This document shows, in pieces, positions 13,532-21,715 of a DNA stretch of 21,729 nucleotides. Origin of the DNA: CAYHWW01 sp964360145 (GTDB lineage: Bacteria > Bdellovibrionota > UBA1018 > CAYHWW01); assembly GCA_964360145.1 (NCBI GenBank), contig CAYHWW010000039.1, positions 1 to 21,729 of the forward strand, given 5' to 3'. The notes beneath the pieces were generated by a model, which was given only the letters and a program-made list of their open reading frames with translations, was not told where the DNA came from and did no database searches. Both the position numbers and the translations under genes were made by a program. Every line of letters begins with the position of its first letter. Positions within the stretch are counted from its first letter, which is position 1.

Positions 13532-16500
13532 ATGCTCGACTCCATCATCCGCACTTCCCTGAGAAACAGGCTTTCCGTCATTTTCATCGCCGTGGGCCTG
13601 ATGTGCTACGGCCTCTGGGTCACGGCCCACCTCCCCATTGATGTCTTCCCCGACCTCAATCGCCCGACGGTGACCGTGCTCACCGAGGCCCATGGGCTCG
13701 CGCCAGAGGAAGTGGAAACACTGGTCACGCTCCCCCTCGAATCGACGCTCAATGGCACGCCTGGCGTCATTCGCGTGCGCTCATCAAGCGGCATCGGGAT
13801 CTCCATCGTCTATGTCGAGTTCGATTGGGGGACGGACATCTTTCGCAACCGTCAGTTCGTCTCCGAGCGCCTGCAGCTCGTGAAGGACCGCCTGCCCATT
13901 GGGATGACGCCCGTCATGGGGCCCATGAGCTCCATCATGGGAGAGATTCAATTCGTGGGGGTCACCTCGCCGGAGGGGAGCCAAACACCCATGGAGCTTC
14001 GCACTCTCGCGGACTGGCTCATCCGCCCGCGGCTCATGACGATCCCAGGCATCAGCCAGGTCATCGTCATGGGGGGCCAAGTCAAACAGTACCAAATTCT
14101 CGTTTCCAGCGACAAGCTTCAGCGCAAAGCCATTTCATTGGAAGACCTCAAGCACGCGCTGTCCGAAATCAGCGAGAACACCACGGGGGGGTTCATCGAC
14201 CTCGATGGCAAAGAGTATCTCATCCGCCCCATGGGTCGCGTGGACTCTATCGAGCAGATCGAGGAATCCCCCATCGGCATGCATCTGGGGCGCCCCGTGC
14301 TCGTGCGGGATGTGGCCGAAGTCAGGGTAGGCCCGCAGATCAGGCGCGGAGAGGCGAGCGTGAACGCCAAGCACGCCGTGCTCCTGACCATTCAAAAGCA
14401 ACCAGGCGCCAGCACCATTGACCTCACGAAGAAAATCGATCTCATGCTCTCCGATCTTCAGAAAAGCTTACCCAAGGGCGTGAAGTTTGAGGCTGATCTT
14501 TTCAAGCAGGCTCGCTTCATCGAGGCCTCGATTCGCAATGTTGAAGAAGCGCTCCGGGACGGCGCCATCATGGTGGCCATCGTGCTCTTCCTGTTCTTGA
14601 TGAATGCGCGGACGACGACGATCACCCTGATCACGATCCCGCTTTCGCTATTGGTCACGGCCATTGTCTTCAAGCTCATGGGCCTCACGATCAACACGAT
14701 GACCCTCGGAGGGCTTGCCGTGGCCATTGGCGAGCTTGTTGACGATGCCATCGTCGATGTGGAGAACGTGTTCCGCCGCCTGCGGCTCAACAAAACAGCG
14801 CCAAGCCCCAAGTCCGCGCTGCGCGTCGTATTTGAAGCCTCATCGGAAGTGAGAAACTCAATTGTTTTCTCGACGATCATCGTCGTCCTGGTGTTTATCC
14901 CCCTCTTCGCCCTGGGCGGCATCGAGGGCAGGCTCTTTGCCCCCCTGGGCATCGCCTACATCATCTCTCTTTTGGCCTCCCTTTTAGTGTCCCTCACCGT
15001 GACGCCGGTGTTGAGTTATTACCTGCTCCCCAATGCTAAGGCCACGCAGCAGCACAAAGACGGCCCCATTGTACGGTTTCTGAAGGATCTCGACCGAAGA
15101 ATCCTCACCCGCACGATCCATCACCCCTATAAGGTGCTTGCGGGCTGCGCGCTGCTTTTACTCGGGGCGCTTTCGCTGCTGCCATTCATGGGCAGCAATT
15201 TCTTGCCCGACTTCAATGAGGGGACCGCCACCATTGGCGTCGCCGCGGCCCCTGGGATTTCCCTCAAGGCATCCGATGACCTCGGAATCAAGATCGAGCA
15301 GGCGATGCTCTCGGTGCCTGAGGTTAAATCCACGATCCGCCGCACGGGCCGAGCGGAGATGGATGAGCATGCCGAGGGCGTGCACTGGAGCGAGATCGAC
15401 GTTGATTTCAAAGAAGGCGGTCGCTCCAAGCCCGACGTGCTGCAGGAGATTCGTGGCAAGATCGAAAAGCTCGGGGACATCTACGTCAATATCGGCCAAC
15501 CCATCAGCCATCGTCTCGACCACTTGCTCTCCGGCGTACGGGCCCAGATCGCCATCAAAATCTTCGGGCCGGAGCTCTCTGAGCTGCGGCGCCTTGGCGC
15601 CCAGGTCGAGAGCGTCATGCAAAATATTCCCGGTGTGGTTGACCTGCAGCTGGAACCCCTGGTTCTCATCCCCCAGCTCAAGATGGCCATTGATCGAGAA
15701 GAGTCGGCAAGGGTCGCCGTGCGCCCTGGAACCCTCGCCCAGGATCTGGAAATGGCCCTTAACGGTGTCGCAGTGGGGTCATTTCTGGAAAGGCAGCAGA
15801 TCTATAATATCTTCATGCGCCTCGATGATGCGTCACGGGCAACCCCTGAAACCATCAACACTGTCGTCGTAAAAACTCTCCCCACGGGGGAACTTGTTCG
15901 CGTCTCCGACCTCGCGCAAGTCTATCAGGGCACCGGCCCCAATATGGTGAACCGGGAAGACATGCAGCGGCGCATCGTCGTCTCGGCGAATTCCCATGGG
16001 CGGGATCTCGGTAGCCTCATCCCTGAGATCCAGTCAAAGATCGGCCAGAGCGTGAAGTTCCCGCCGGGGTATTTTGTGACCTATGGCGGGCAGTTCGAGA
16101 GCCAGCAACAAGCATCCCGCATGCTCCTGTTCCTCGGCATCCTCTCGCTTTTGGGGATTTTTCTCGTCCTATACCTGCATTTCCACTCCCTTGCCCTCAC
16201 CCTTCAAATCATGCTCAACGTGCCGCTGGCGCTCATTGGCAGCATCGTCGCCATTTTTCTCACCGAGCGTGTCTTGTCCGTGGCGACGCTCATCGCCTTC
16301 ATCACCTTGTGTGGCATCGCCAGCCGCAACGGCATCATGATGGTCAGCCACTATCTCCATTTGATGAAGGAAGAAGGCGAATCATTCTCTGAAGCCATGA
16401 TCATCCGCGGCTCGCTGGAGCGGCTCGTGCCCGTGCTTATGACCGCATTTTCAGCGGCCCTGGCCTTGGTGCCGCTTCTTCTCTCACGGGGCGAGCCCGG

Positions 16501-16645
16501 GAAGGAGATCCTCTATCCCGTCGCCGTCGTCATCGTGGGGGGGCTCTTCTCATCCACTTTGCTTGATATCATCGTGACGCCAGCTTTGTTTTTCCGCTTC
16601 GGCAAGCGCCTGACTGAAACCAATCCACAAGGAGATGAACTATGA
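13532..16645 (+). CDS. HME-type RND efflux pump (CusA/CzcA family)
   Basis: 1037 residues, full length for an inner-membrane proton-driven trimeric pump. The N-terminal helix and VFPDLNRPTVTVLTEAHGLAPEEVE are typical of the heavy-metal group. The helix-4 signature reads AIGELVDDAIVDVEN (398-412), with D404/D405 where CusA has its proton-relay D405. It is neither the Zn/Co-type DFGxxxDGA form nor the usual Cu/Ag form, and fits the poorly defined remaining HME subgroup. The periplasmic cleft segment TGRAEMDEHAEGVHW (M610, H613, H618) offers possible metal ligands. The last helices carry TLCGIASRNGIMMVSHYLHL. Translation is coupled to the next gene by an ATGA overlap. Substrate uncertain: a metal cation is likely, but some members of this type move other compounds. 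Confidence 0.93.
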   Translation: MLDSIIRTSLRNRLSVIFIAVGLMCYGLWVTAHLPIDVFPDLNRPTVTVLTEAHGLAPEEVETLVTLPLESTLNGTPGVIRVRSSSGIGISIVYVEFDWGTDIFRNRQFVSERLQLVKDRLPIGMTPVMGPMSSIMGEIQFVGVTSPEGSQTPMELRTLADWLIRPRLMTIPGISQVIVMGGQVKQYQILVSSDKLQRKAISLEDLKHALSEISENTTGGFIDLDGKEYLIRPMGRVDSIEQIEESPIGMHLGRPVLVRDVAEVRVGPQIRRGEASVNAKHAVLLTIQKQPGASTIDLTKKIDLMLSDLQKSLPKGVKFEADLFKQARFIEASIRNVEEALRDGAIMVAIVLFLFLMNARTTTITLITIPLSLLVTAIVFKLMGLTINTMTLGGLAVAIGELVDDAIVDVENVFRRLRLNKTAPSPKSALRVVFEASSEVRNSIVFSTIIVVLVFIPLFALGGIEGRLFAPLGIAYIISLLASLLVSLTVTPVLSYYLLPNAKATQQHKDGPIVRFLKDLDRRILTRTIHHPYKVLAGCALLLLGALSLLPFMGSNFLPDFNEGTATIGVAAAPGISLKASDDLGIKIEQAMLSVPEVKSTIRRTGRAEMDEHAEGVHWSEIDVDFKEGGRSKPDVLQEIRGKIEKLGDIYVNIGQPISHRLDHLLSGVRAQIAIKIFGPELSELRRLGAQVESVMQNIPGVVDLQLEPLVLIPQLKMAIDREESARVAVRPGTLAQDLEMALNGVAVGSFLERQQIYNIFMRLDDASRATPETINTVVVKTLPTGELVRVSDLAQVYQGTGPNMVNREDMQRRIVVSANSHGRDLGSLIPEIQSKIGQSVKFPPGYFVTYGGQFESQQQASRMLLFLGILSLLGIFLVLYLHFHSLALTLQIMLNVPLALIGSIVAIFLTERVLSVATLIAFITLCGIASRNGIMMVSHYLHLMKEEGESFSEAMIIRGSLERLVPVLMTAFSAALALVPLLLSRGEPGKEILYPVAVVIVGGLFSSTLLDIIVTPALFFRFGKRLTETNPQGDEL

Positions 16646-17097
16646 ACCTGATGAGTGTTTTGATGTTTGCCGCGACCCTAGTGACTGCACCTGCCTTTGC
16701 CCATGATGGGGGGCACGGGCCTCAGCTTTCCGATGCAGGCAAGCAGGGTGGCATCGTAGCACCTGTGATTGAAGCGAAAGACGTAAAAAAGGGGGCACAC
16801 GCGGAACCCGCCTACAAGGCTGAGATGGTGCGAACGGAAGACGGCACCGTGCATGTGTTCCTCTACGATACGAAGATGAACGCCCTTGAGATGGGTAAAT
16901 TTGAAGCGTCAGCGCGGGGAGTCGTCGAGTTCAAGAAAAGCAAGAAATGGGTCAAAGAGGGCTTCCCCCTCAAAAGCGAAGACGGCGGCTACCTAGGAAA
17001 GGCCCCCAAGGTCAAGGCCAAGCCCTTCAACATCGACATCACGTTCAAAGATGCTGGAGGCCGTGAGTTTCTCACAGCCTTTGACAACCTAGACTGA
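16642..17097 (+). CDS. Small periplasmic His-bearing protein of the efflux operon
   Basis: 151 residues. The ATG overlaps the pump stop (ATGA), with AAGGAG 7 nt upstream. The signal peptide MNLMSVLMFAATLVTAPAFA ends at AFA|H, so the mature N-terminus is HDGGHGPQL, a likely metal-binding tail. The following GKQGGIV, then AYKAEMV and VHVFLYD, mirror HGGFI, FHTEVV and LSVYLLD in the protein at 13090; both recall the N-terminal domain of CzcB-type adaptors. A Lys-rich beta domain closes the protein (FKKSKKWVKEGFPL, then KPFNIDITFKDAGG). Not long enough to be an adaptor itself. Probably a periplasmic metal-binding partner or regulator of the pump. Confidence 0.8.
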   Translation: MNLMSVLMFAATLVTAPAFAHDGGHGPQLSDAGKQGGIVAPVIEAKDVKKGAHAEPAYKAEMVRTEDGTVHVFLYDTKMNALEMGKFEASARGVVEFKKSKKWVKEGFPLKSEDGGYLGKAPKVKAKPFNIDITFKDAGGREFLTAFDNLD

Positions 17098-17105
17098 GGG
17101 ACACG

Positions 17106-18350
17106 ATGGTGAATGTGCGCAAGACCGCTCTTTCCCTGATGTTCGCCGCGCTGACCTGTGGGTTCACGCTGCAATTCGAGGACCTGCCCCGGCTCGTCCG
17201 CGAAAACAACAAAACGGTCACGGGCTCCGAGCGATTCTCAGAGGCGGCGGCAAAACGCACAGGGCATCTCGCACGCTCATACCTTCCCACCATTGAGTCT
17301 TATGTCGGTGGTGAGAAACTCCAGACTGGGTCTTACGCCTCAAAAACCGAGCCCTACGGCGGCGTGGAAGCGACGATCAATCTTTTTCGTGGCGGGAAAG
17401 ACCTTCTTGAAAGCCACATCCGCGAGGCTCAACAGGTTGGCGCGGACTCAACCGCGCAAAACACCTTCATCAAGGAGCTTGCCGATGCGCGCAAGACCTA
17501 CTGGCGGCTGGTCTCCGTGCGTGAATCGGTTTCGATCCTGCGGCGCGCGCTGACGCAGAACGAGGAGAATCTCACCGTCGCGAAACGACGCATCGCCCGG
17601 GGGCTCGGTACCGAGACGGATCGCCTGGAGTTTGAGATCTATCGCGGCCAGATCGAGGAAGAAATTGAAAGCCTCACCCACGGCGCCCTTCTCATCGAGA
17701 TCGACCTTGCCGCGAGAGTCGGCATGAACCAAGGAACAAGGATCCAGACCGACGCTCTCATCAATCATCAGCACGACGAGCCCCTCATCGCCGCGGCGTT
17801 TGACGCCAATGAGCACCCTGACCTTAAGTCCTCCCGGGCCTCTCAAGTGGGGTCTGTCTCGCTGAAAAGCCAAAAGAGCCGCTGGTGGGCCCCCTCTCTG
17901 GATCTCTATGGCGGGTACTATCTGTATACGCTCCGTGACCGTGATTACCTTGCCATGCGTGCCCGCGACGACACGGCGGTGGGCGTTCGCCTCACTGTTC
18001 CCTTATTTGACGGGCTACAGTCGGTAACGGAATCCCGCGCTGCATCGAAGCAGGCCCAGGGCTATGAGGAGCAAAGCGAGCAGAAAGAACGCGACCTCAT
18101 CGCCGGCGCGGAAGTCGCCAAAGAAGATCTGAAACACGCCCACGAACTCATCCATTGGGCCGAGGATCGGATTGCCTTGGGAAAGAAGTACCTGCGACAA
18201 ACGCTTGATGAGTATGGGCGCGGCGTCAAAAATTCGATTGATGTTTTGGCCGCGGCACAAAAATACCAGCTCTTTGAGAGGCAGTACGCGGAACGCCGCC
18301 GGGATTACCAAATTGCGAGGGCTGATCTTTTGGCCTTCTTTAATCGCTAG
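17106..18350 (+). CDS. TolC-family outer-membrane efflux protein (first copy)
   Basis: 414 residues, near the usual family length. GAGGGA 5 nt before the ATG supports the start. A short signal-like N-terminus (RKTALSLMFAALTCG) is followed by long helical stretches characteristic of the periplasmic barrel: about 85-180 (FRGGKDLLESHIREAQQ, then ARKTYWRLVSVRESVSILRR) and about 290-400 (LFDGLQSVTESRAASKQAQG and LRQTLDEYGRGVKNSIDVLA). Beta segments for the membrane barrel include YGGVEATINLFRGG and VGVRLTVPLFDG. The gene lies 8 nt after the small periplasmic protein. Role: exit duct for the RND pump. Confidence 0.9.
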   Translation: MVNVRKTALSLMFAALTCGFTLQFEDLPRLVRENNKTVTGSERFSEAAAKRTGHLARSYLPTIESYVGGEKLQTGSYASKTEPYGGVEATINLFRGGKDLLESHIREAQQVGADSTAQNTFIKELADARKTYWRLVSVRESVSILRRALTQNEENLTVAKRRIARGLGTETDRLEFEIYRGQIEEEIESLTHGALLIEIDLAARVGMNQGTRIQTDALINHQHDEPLIAAAFDANEHPDLKSSRASQVGSVSLKSQKSRWWAPSLDLYGGYYLYTLRDRDYLAMRARDDTAVGVRLTVPLFDGLQSVTESRAASKQAQGYEEQSEQKERDLIAGAEVAKEDLKHAHELIHWAEDRIALGKKYLRQTLDEYGRGVKNSIDVLAAAQKYQLFERQYAERRRDYQIARADLLAFFNR

Positions 18351-18360
18351 GAGAATTCAA

Positions 18361-18996
18361 ATGAAGGTTTTAACCGCGGTCTTCCTGCTTATGATCAGCG
18401 CTGCGTTCATCGGTTGCGAATCCGGCGAGGAGGAAATACGGAATCAGGCGGCCCTGGAAGGCGCCGCCGTCGCGGGCGAGCAAATCGCGGCGGAGAATGA
18501 GAACCTCGCCAGGCGCGCCGCCGAAATGGAAGCTGACCTTCAAAGTCGCCAGCACTTTTTTCAAGCACTCAGCGGCACGTTCGAGGGTGACCTCGCCACG
18601 GGGCAAGGCGTATACCGGATACGCATCACCTTGGTCTCGAGCCTCCCCCCTTATCGCACGCCGCGCACAAGGCTCCCCGAAGAAATCGCCTCTGACCTCA
18701 ATAGCCTCCACCTCAACGCCCAGGTCGTGCAGTGGAATGAAGCAAACCCCTTAAGCGCAGTGGGTTGCCGCGTCACGGAGATCCACCCTGATCTGATGGG
18801 GGGAGAGATCGTCATCGCTTCGGAGAACTGCCCTAATCTCTATGCGCTGAGGATCGCCGGTGAAGGGCTCAGTTCCCAGGAGATCGCGACGCAGATCACG
18901 AGCGAGCGGCGGGACCACGTCGGCGCCCTCAGTGGCAGCATCCAGCCCTCCACCAATGCAGCGATTTACCACTTCACCGCGGTGAGGACGCCGTGA
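18361..18996 (+). CDS. Lipoprotein with N-terminal coiled coil, unknown function
   Basis: 211 residues. The frame is open further upstream inside the TolC gene, but AGGAG before the ATG at 18361 and the lipoprotein signal (MKVLTAVFLLMISAAFIGC, lipid-attachment Cys19) set the start. Residues about 24-60 are a helical, probably coiled-coil stretch rich in Ala/Glu (ALEGAAVAGEQIAAENENLA). A beta-rich domain follows (SGTFEGDL, then GVYRIRITLVSSLP and ENCPNLYALRIAG), with two cysteines (VGCRVT, ENCPNL) that may pair. It lies between two TolC genes in the operon, so it may brace the pump-duct assembly or stand in for a part of the missing adaptor. That is inference from position and shape only. Confidence 0.75.
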   Translation: MKVLTAVFLLMISAAFIGCESGEEEIRNQAALEGAAVAGEQIAAENENLARRAAEMEADLQSRQHFFQALSGTFEGDLATGQGVYRIRITLVSSLPPYRTPRTRLPEEIASDLNSLHLNAQVVQWNEANPLSAVGCRVTEIHPDLMGGEIVIASENCPNLYALRIAGEGLSSQEIATQITSERRDHVGALSGSIQPSTNAAIYHFTAVRTP

Positions 18997-20270
18997 TGAT
19001 GCTTCTATTTTTTGTAGTCAGCACAACCCTTCTCGCATCCAACGCCCCCATTACGGTGACCCTCGATGAGGTCGTGGAGCGCGTGAGTACCGAAAACTAT
19101 TCCGTGCACAGGGCCGCCCTTCGCGTCTACCAGTCGCGGGAAACAATCGAAGTGGCGCGCATGAACCTTCTCCCGAGGTTGAACCTCTGGAACATTTCCG
19201 GTGCCGCCTTCGAAGTGGCCCTGGGCGGGCCCAGTGGTGCGATATCTGGCCTTGCCGGGGTCATCGGCGACATCGCGCCGTTTCTTGTTCCAGCGAACTG
19301 GGCGCGGGTGAGCCAAGTCGAACGCCTCTATCTCGCCGATCAAGAGGGCTACCGTGCTCTTTGGGCCAATGAGATCCTCTCGACCAAAGCGATCTATGTG
19401 CATTTGCTCCTGGATCGCTCGCTTTTGGCTCACATCGAGCAGGCCCAGCATGAACTTGAGCAGATCAACACCATCGTTCACATGCGCGAGGCCTTCGGCG
19501 GCGCCGACCAGGGCGCATCGCGGGATCTTGAAGTGAGAACGCTCGCCCTGCAGGAAGACCAGCGCTCGCTGGAAGTCCTCGTCGCGGAGGAGGAGAGTCT
19601 ACTTGCCTATATGATGGGCTATCCCGCAACCGCAAGGCTTCAAGTCGCGGCTGTTGAGATGCCCGAATTCGAAAGGCTGCAACCCCTGGATTACGCGGAC
19701 TTTGAGTTCCGGGCCACGGATTCCGCGCCAGAGATGCGTCAGTATGATCACTTCCTTGAAGCGGCGGCCTTCCTCGACCAGGAAGTCCTGTATTCCTTTC
19801 TCGGCACCTCGAATATGAATCGCGGTGTTGCGGGCGGGATTTTTGACGGCATCCCCATTCAAAATGGCCTTGGCTTCGGCGCACCTGCCTCCATGCGCAT
19901 CATCAGCGCACAGCGAGAGATTCTGCGAACCCAGCGCCGCGGCATCGCCGAGACCATTCGACGCCAGCTTCGCCTCATCCTCAGGAGCTATAATCTTGAC
20001 CTTGAGAACTACGCAAACCTCAAGCGCCGGGAAGAACTTACGGCCCAGTCCTTGGATCAGCTCTTTGAGAGGCTGCGCTTGGGCCAGGGCGTCGAAACCC
20101 TGGCGCTCATCGAGGCGTCGCGAAACCACATCCAAGCTGATACGGCATATTTCGCGGTGAAGTACCGTTTTCTCGTCAACGAGGACCGCCTCGCGCGTCT
20201 CATCTTCCATGGTGATTATTCGAGGCAGCCGGTGGTTATTTCAGCACTGCGGGAAGGGAGCGCCCGATGA
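18996..20270 (+). CDS. TolC-family outer-membrane efflux protein (second copy)
   Basis: 424 residues from the ATG at 18996, which overlaps the preceding stop by one base (TGATG) and has TGAGGA 7 nt upstream; a GTG (18993) and an ATG (18999) are alternatives. A signal peptide (LLFFVVSTTLLASNA) precedes TLDEVVERVSTENYSVHRAALRVYQSRE, the classic TolC opening. Two long helical sections are seen (about 105-205 and 300-400), with RLRLGQGVETLALIEASRN matching the family's conserved second half. A Gly/Ala-rich insertion (EVALGGPSGAISGLAGVIG) near residue 75 is unusual. Clearly different from the first copy at 17106, so not a recent duplication. Confidence 0.85.
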   Translation: MMLLFFVVSTTLLASNAPITVTLDEVVERVSTENYSVHRAALRVYQSRETIEVARMNLLPRLNLWNISGAAFEVALGGPSGAISGLAGVIGDIAPFLVPANWARVSQVERLYLADQEGYRALWANEILSTKAIYVHLLLDRSLLAHIEQAQHELEQINTIVHMREAFGGADQGASRDLEVRTLALQEDQRSLEVLVAEEESLLAYMMGYPATARLQVAAVEMPEFERLQPLDYADFEFRATDSAPEMRQYDHFLEAAAFLDQEVLYSFLGTSNMNRGVAGGIFDGIPIQNGLGFGAPASMRIISAQREILRTQRRGIAETIRRQLRLILRSYNLDLENYANLKRREELTAQSLDQLFERLRLGQGVETLALIEASRNHIQADTAYFAVKYRFLVNEDRLARLIFHGDYSRQPVVISALREGSAR

Positions 20271-20764
20271 GAGCCTCGAAAATCCCTTCCACGATTTTTT
20301 TTCCGCTCTTGTCCTTAGTAGCGGCGTTAGCGTCCGGCTGCGAGAATAACGACATCCGAGACTGGCGGGCCCAGACCTTGGGCCTTCGCCAGCGGGCCGT
20401 GGAGCAAATCGCCCACACCCCCTATCGCCAGGATCAGCACCAGGCTTTCAAGTCCTACTTCTCGAGCTTAAGCACCATGGCTCTGTCACTGGCGCGGGAT
20501 GCGGGCAAGCGGCAGCGCTTCAATGAAGCAGTGCGCCGCTCCGATGCGAGCACCCTCTGCCAAGAGCTTTTCATGGCGGAGCCCCCGTGGCGACGGCTCA
20601 TGGGGAACTGCATCAAGAATAGATTTTTCCTCTGCGCGGAAGAGGTGAGGGCCTATCCCACGCTTCTGCGGGCACTACGGGGCGCTTTGAGCGCGGACCT
20701 TGCGCGCCGCTTTGACCAGAGCTGCGAAGTGATGGGAGAGTTGCATGACATGGACCATCTTTAA
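20267..20764 (+). CDS. Lipoprotein, unknown function, efflux operon
   Basis: 165 residues. The ATG overlaps the previous stop (ATGA). The lipoprotein signal MRASKIPSTIFFPLLSLVAA ends at LASGC, giving lipid attachment at a Cys near residue 25. The mature part is helical, basic and Cys-containing (TLCQELF, GNCIKNRFFLCAEE, QSCEVMG), ending GELHDMDHL. Four cysteines after the lipid site could make two disulfides. Family not recognised. Its placement next to the second TolC gene suggests an accessory role in the envelope complex. Confidence 0.72.
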   Translation: MRASKIPSTIFFPLLSLVAALASGCENNDIRDWRAQTLGLRQRAVEQIAHTPYRQDQHQAFKSYFSSLSTMALSLARDAGKRQRFNEAVRRSDASTLCQELFMAEPPWRRLMGNCIKNRFFLCAEEVRAYPTLLRALRGALSADLARRFDQSCEVMGELHDMDHL

Positions 20765-21080
20765 GATCGGTCTCTCTGCCGCCGTGATTGCCTTCGCGTC
20801 CTGGCTCTCCGGGCGTCGACCTGCTTTGGCCGGTTTCATTATGGCGCTTCCGCTGTCTTCACTCATTGTATTGGCCCTGAGTTATGCCGAGTACAAGGAT
20901 GCCGCCAAAACGGTGACCTTCGCAAAAAGCATTTTCGTGAGCGTGCCCCTTTCGCTGACGTTTTTTGTGCCGTTTCTTTTCGCCGACCGCCTGCGACTGC
21001 CGTTTTGGGCGCTCTACGGAATGGGGGTCGTGCTCCTTGCGGCATCGTACTTTGTGAATCGCTCGGTGTTTAAGGCTTAG
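20745..21080 (+). CDS. Small four-helix inner-membrane protein
   Basis: 111 residues, overlapping the previous gene by 20 bp. GGGAGAG just upstream of the ATG at 20745 supports the start. Four hydrophobic helices are seen at about 5-22, 26-48, 62-83 and 85-104. The segment SGRRPALAGFIMALPLSSLIVLALSYAE between helices 1 and 2 recalls small GlpM/DUF3147-like membrane proteins, but the match is uncertain. It is the last gene of the operon. Its job in efflux, if any, is unknown. Confidence 0.72.
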   Translation: MTWTIFKIGLSAAVIAFASWLSGRRPALAGFIMALPLSSLIVLALSYAEYKDAAKTVTFAKSIFVSVPLSLTFFVPFLFADRLRLPFWALYGMGVVLLAASYFVNRSVFKA

Positions 21081-21082
21081 GG

Positions 21083-21130
21083 CAGAGCAGAAGGCGCACG
21101 ATGATCAGCGCGCACGGCCCTTCTGCTCTG
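21083..21130. terminator. Long hairpin between convergent genes, likely bidirectional transcription end
   Basis: CAGAGCAGAAGG (21083-21094) pairs perfectly with CCTTCTGCTCTG (21119-21130), a 12-bp stem with a 24-nt loop. It starts 3 nt after the last operon stop and ends 17 nt before the stop of the convergent lipoprotein gene. There is no T-run on either side, so it is a terminator-like or 3'-end-protecting hairpin rather than a textbook intrinsic terminator. Confidence 0.5.
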
Positions 21131-21146
21131 TGCCTATCATCCAGTA

Positions 21147-21494
21147 TTAAAGCTTCTCAACAATAGAACCTTCTTCGAACGAAACCCCTGAGTCGACCTT
21201 CACAGCTGAGTAATGCTCGTTGAACGTGCGGTCCACGGTCCCCTCGCCGAGCTTCACCTTCTTGCAGCTGCTGGCGCTGTCACCGTCCGCCGCACGGCCG
21301 GTTCTGCCCTTCGTGGATGCGCATACGTTCTTGAAGAGCGCAACGCGGTCGCCGGGCTTCACGTCGGCGTTGCCCATGCACACGTGGGCTTCTTCATTGT
21401 TTGCCTTCATGGCAACGGATCCTCTCATCGTGCTATGGGCGCACCCCGAAAGTGGGATCAGGGTCAGAAGTAATAAGGCCTGCTTCATGTTCAT
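21147..21494 (-). CDS. Small lipoprotein, unknown function
   Basis: 115 residues. GAGGAG 5 nt before the ATG at 21494 supports the start (a second ATG lies 6 nt later). Lipobox LSGC gives lipid attachment at Cys18 of MNMKQALLLLTLIPLSGC. The mature protein has further cysteines (HVCMGN, KNVCAS, SSCKKV) and a repeat-like beta pattern: VKPGDRVALFKNVC and, later, GEGTVDRTFNEHYSAVKVDSG then FEEGSIVEK. This looks like a small beta-barrel (KOW/SH3-like) domain. Expression signals upstream are weak (CTGACA on the minus strand near 21553). Convergent to the efflux operon and probably unrelated to it. Family not recognised. Confidence 0.78.
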   Translation of the reverse strand: MNMKQALLLLTLIPLSGCAHSTMRGSVAMKANNEEAHVCMGNADVKPGDRVALFKNVCASTKGRTGRAADGDSASSCKKVKLGEGTVDRTFNEHYSAVKVDSGVSFEEGSIVEKL

Positions 21495-21611
21495 AATTGC
21501 TCCTCGAATGGGGTTCTGTGGTCCTAATGCTGCGGTACCATGGGGTAATTCCTATGTCAGATTTTTTTAGGTCGGGTGTTCCCGACCACAGGCGGGCGTC
21601 GCACAGGACTC

Positions 21612-21715
21612 GGCCAAGCGCTCGTCGGCGCATCACGCGCCTCCTCCGCCTGGCCACGGCGCGGGCCTTTCGCTCGCTTCACGCTCGCTCAGCATGCTGT
21701 GGCATGCCGGCCCGC
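21612..21715. repeat. GC-rich foldable noncoding region at the window edge
   Basis: Two adjacent nested dyads. The first has outer arms GGCCA (21612-21616) and TGGCC (21651-21655) around GGCGC-ATCAC-GCGCC (21627-21641). The second has outer arms GCGGGCC (21661-21667) and GGCCCGC (21709-21715) around GCATGC (21692-21697) and GCATGC (21702-21707), plus a CGCTCGC direct repeat. A separate 7-bp hairpin GGTCGGG-TGTT-CCCGACC lies at 21570-21587. No convincing gene is seen in 21495-21729. This could be a dispersed repeat, an RNA gene or a boundary element continuing beyond the window. Confidence 0.5.

Noticed and set aside
21562..21587. Hairpin GGTCGGG-TGTT-CCCGACC with a run of seven T, as intrinsic terminator
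   Set aside because: The T-run precedes the hairpin on the plus strand and becomes an A-run after it on the minus strand, so neither direction has the required U-tract.
21433..21657. Minus-strand open frame rich in Arg (74 codons)
   Set aside because: It overlaps the lipoprotein gene in another frame and consists of GC-rich repeat translation.
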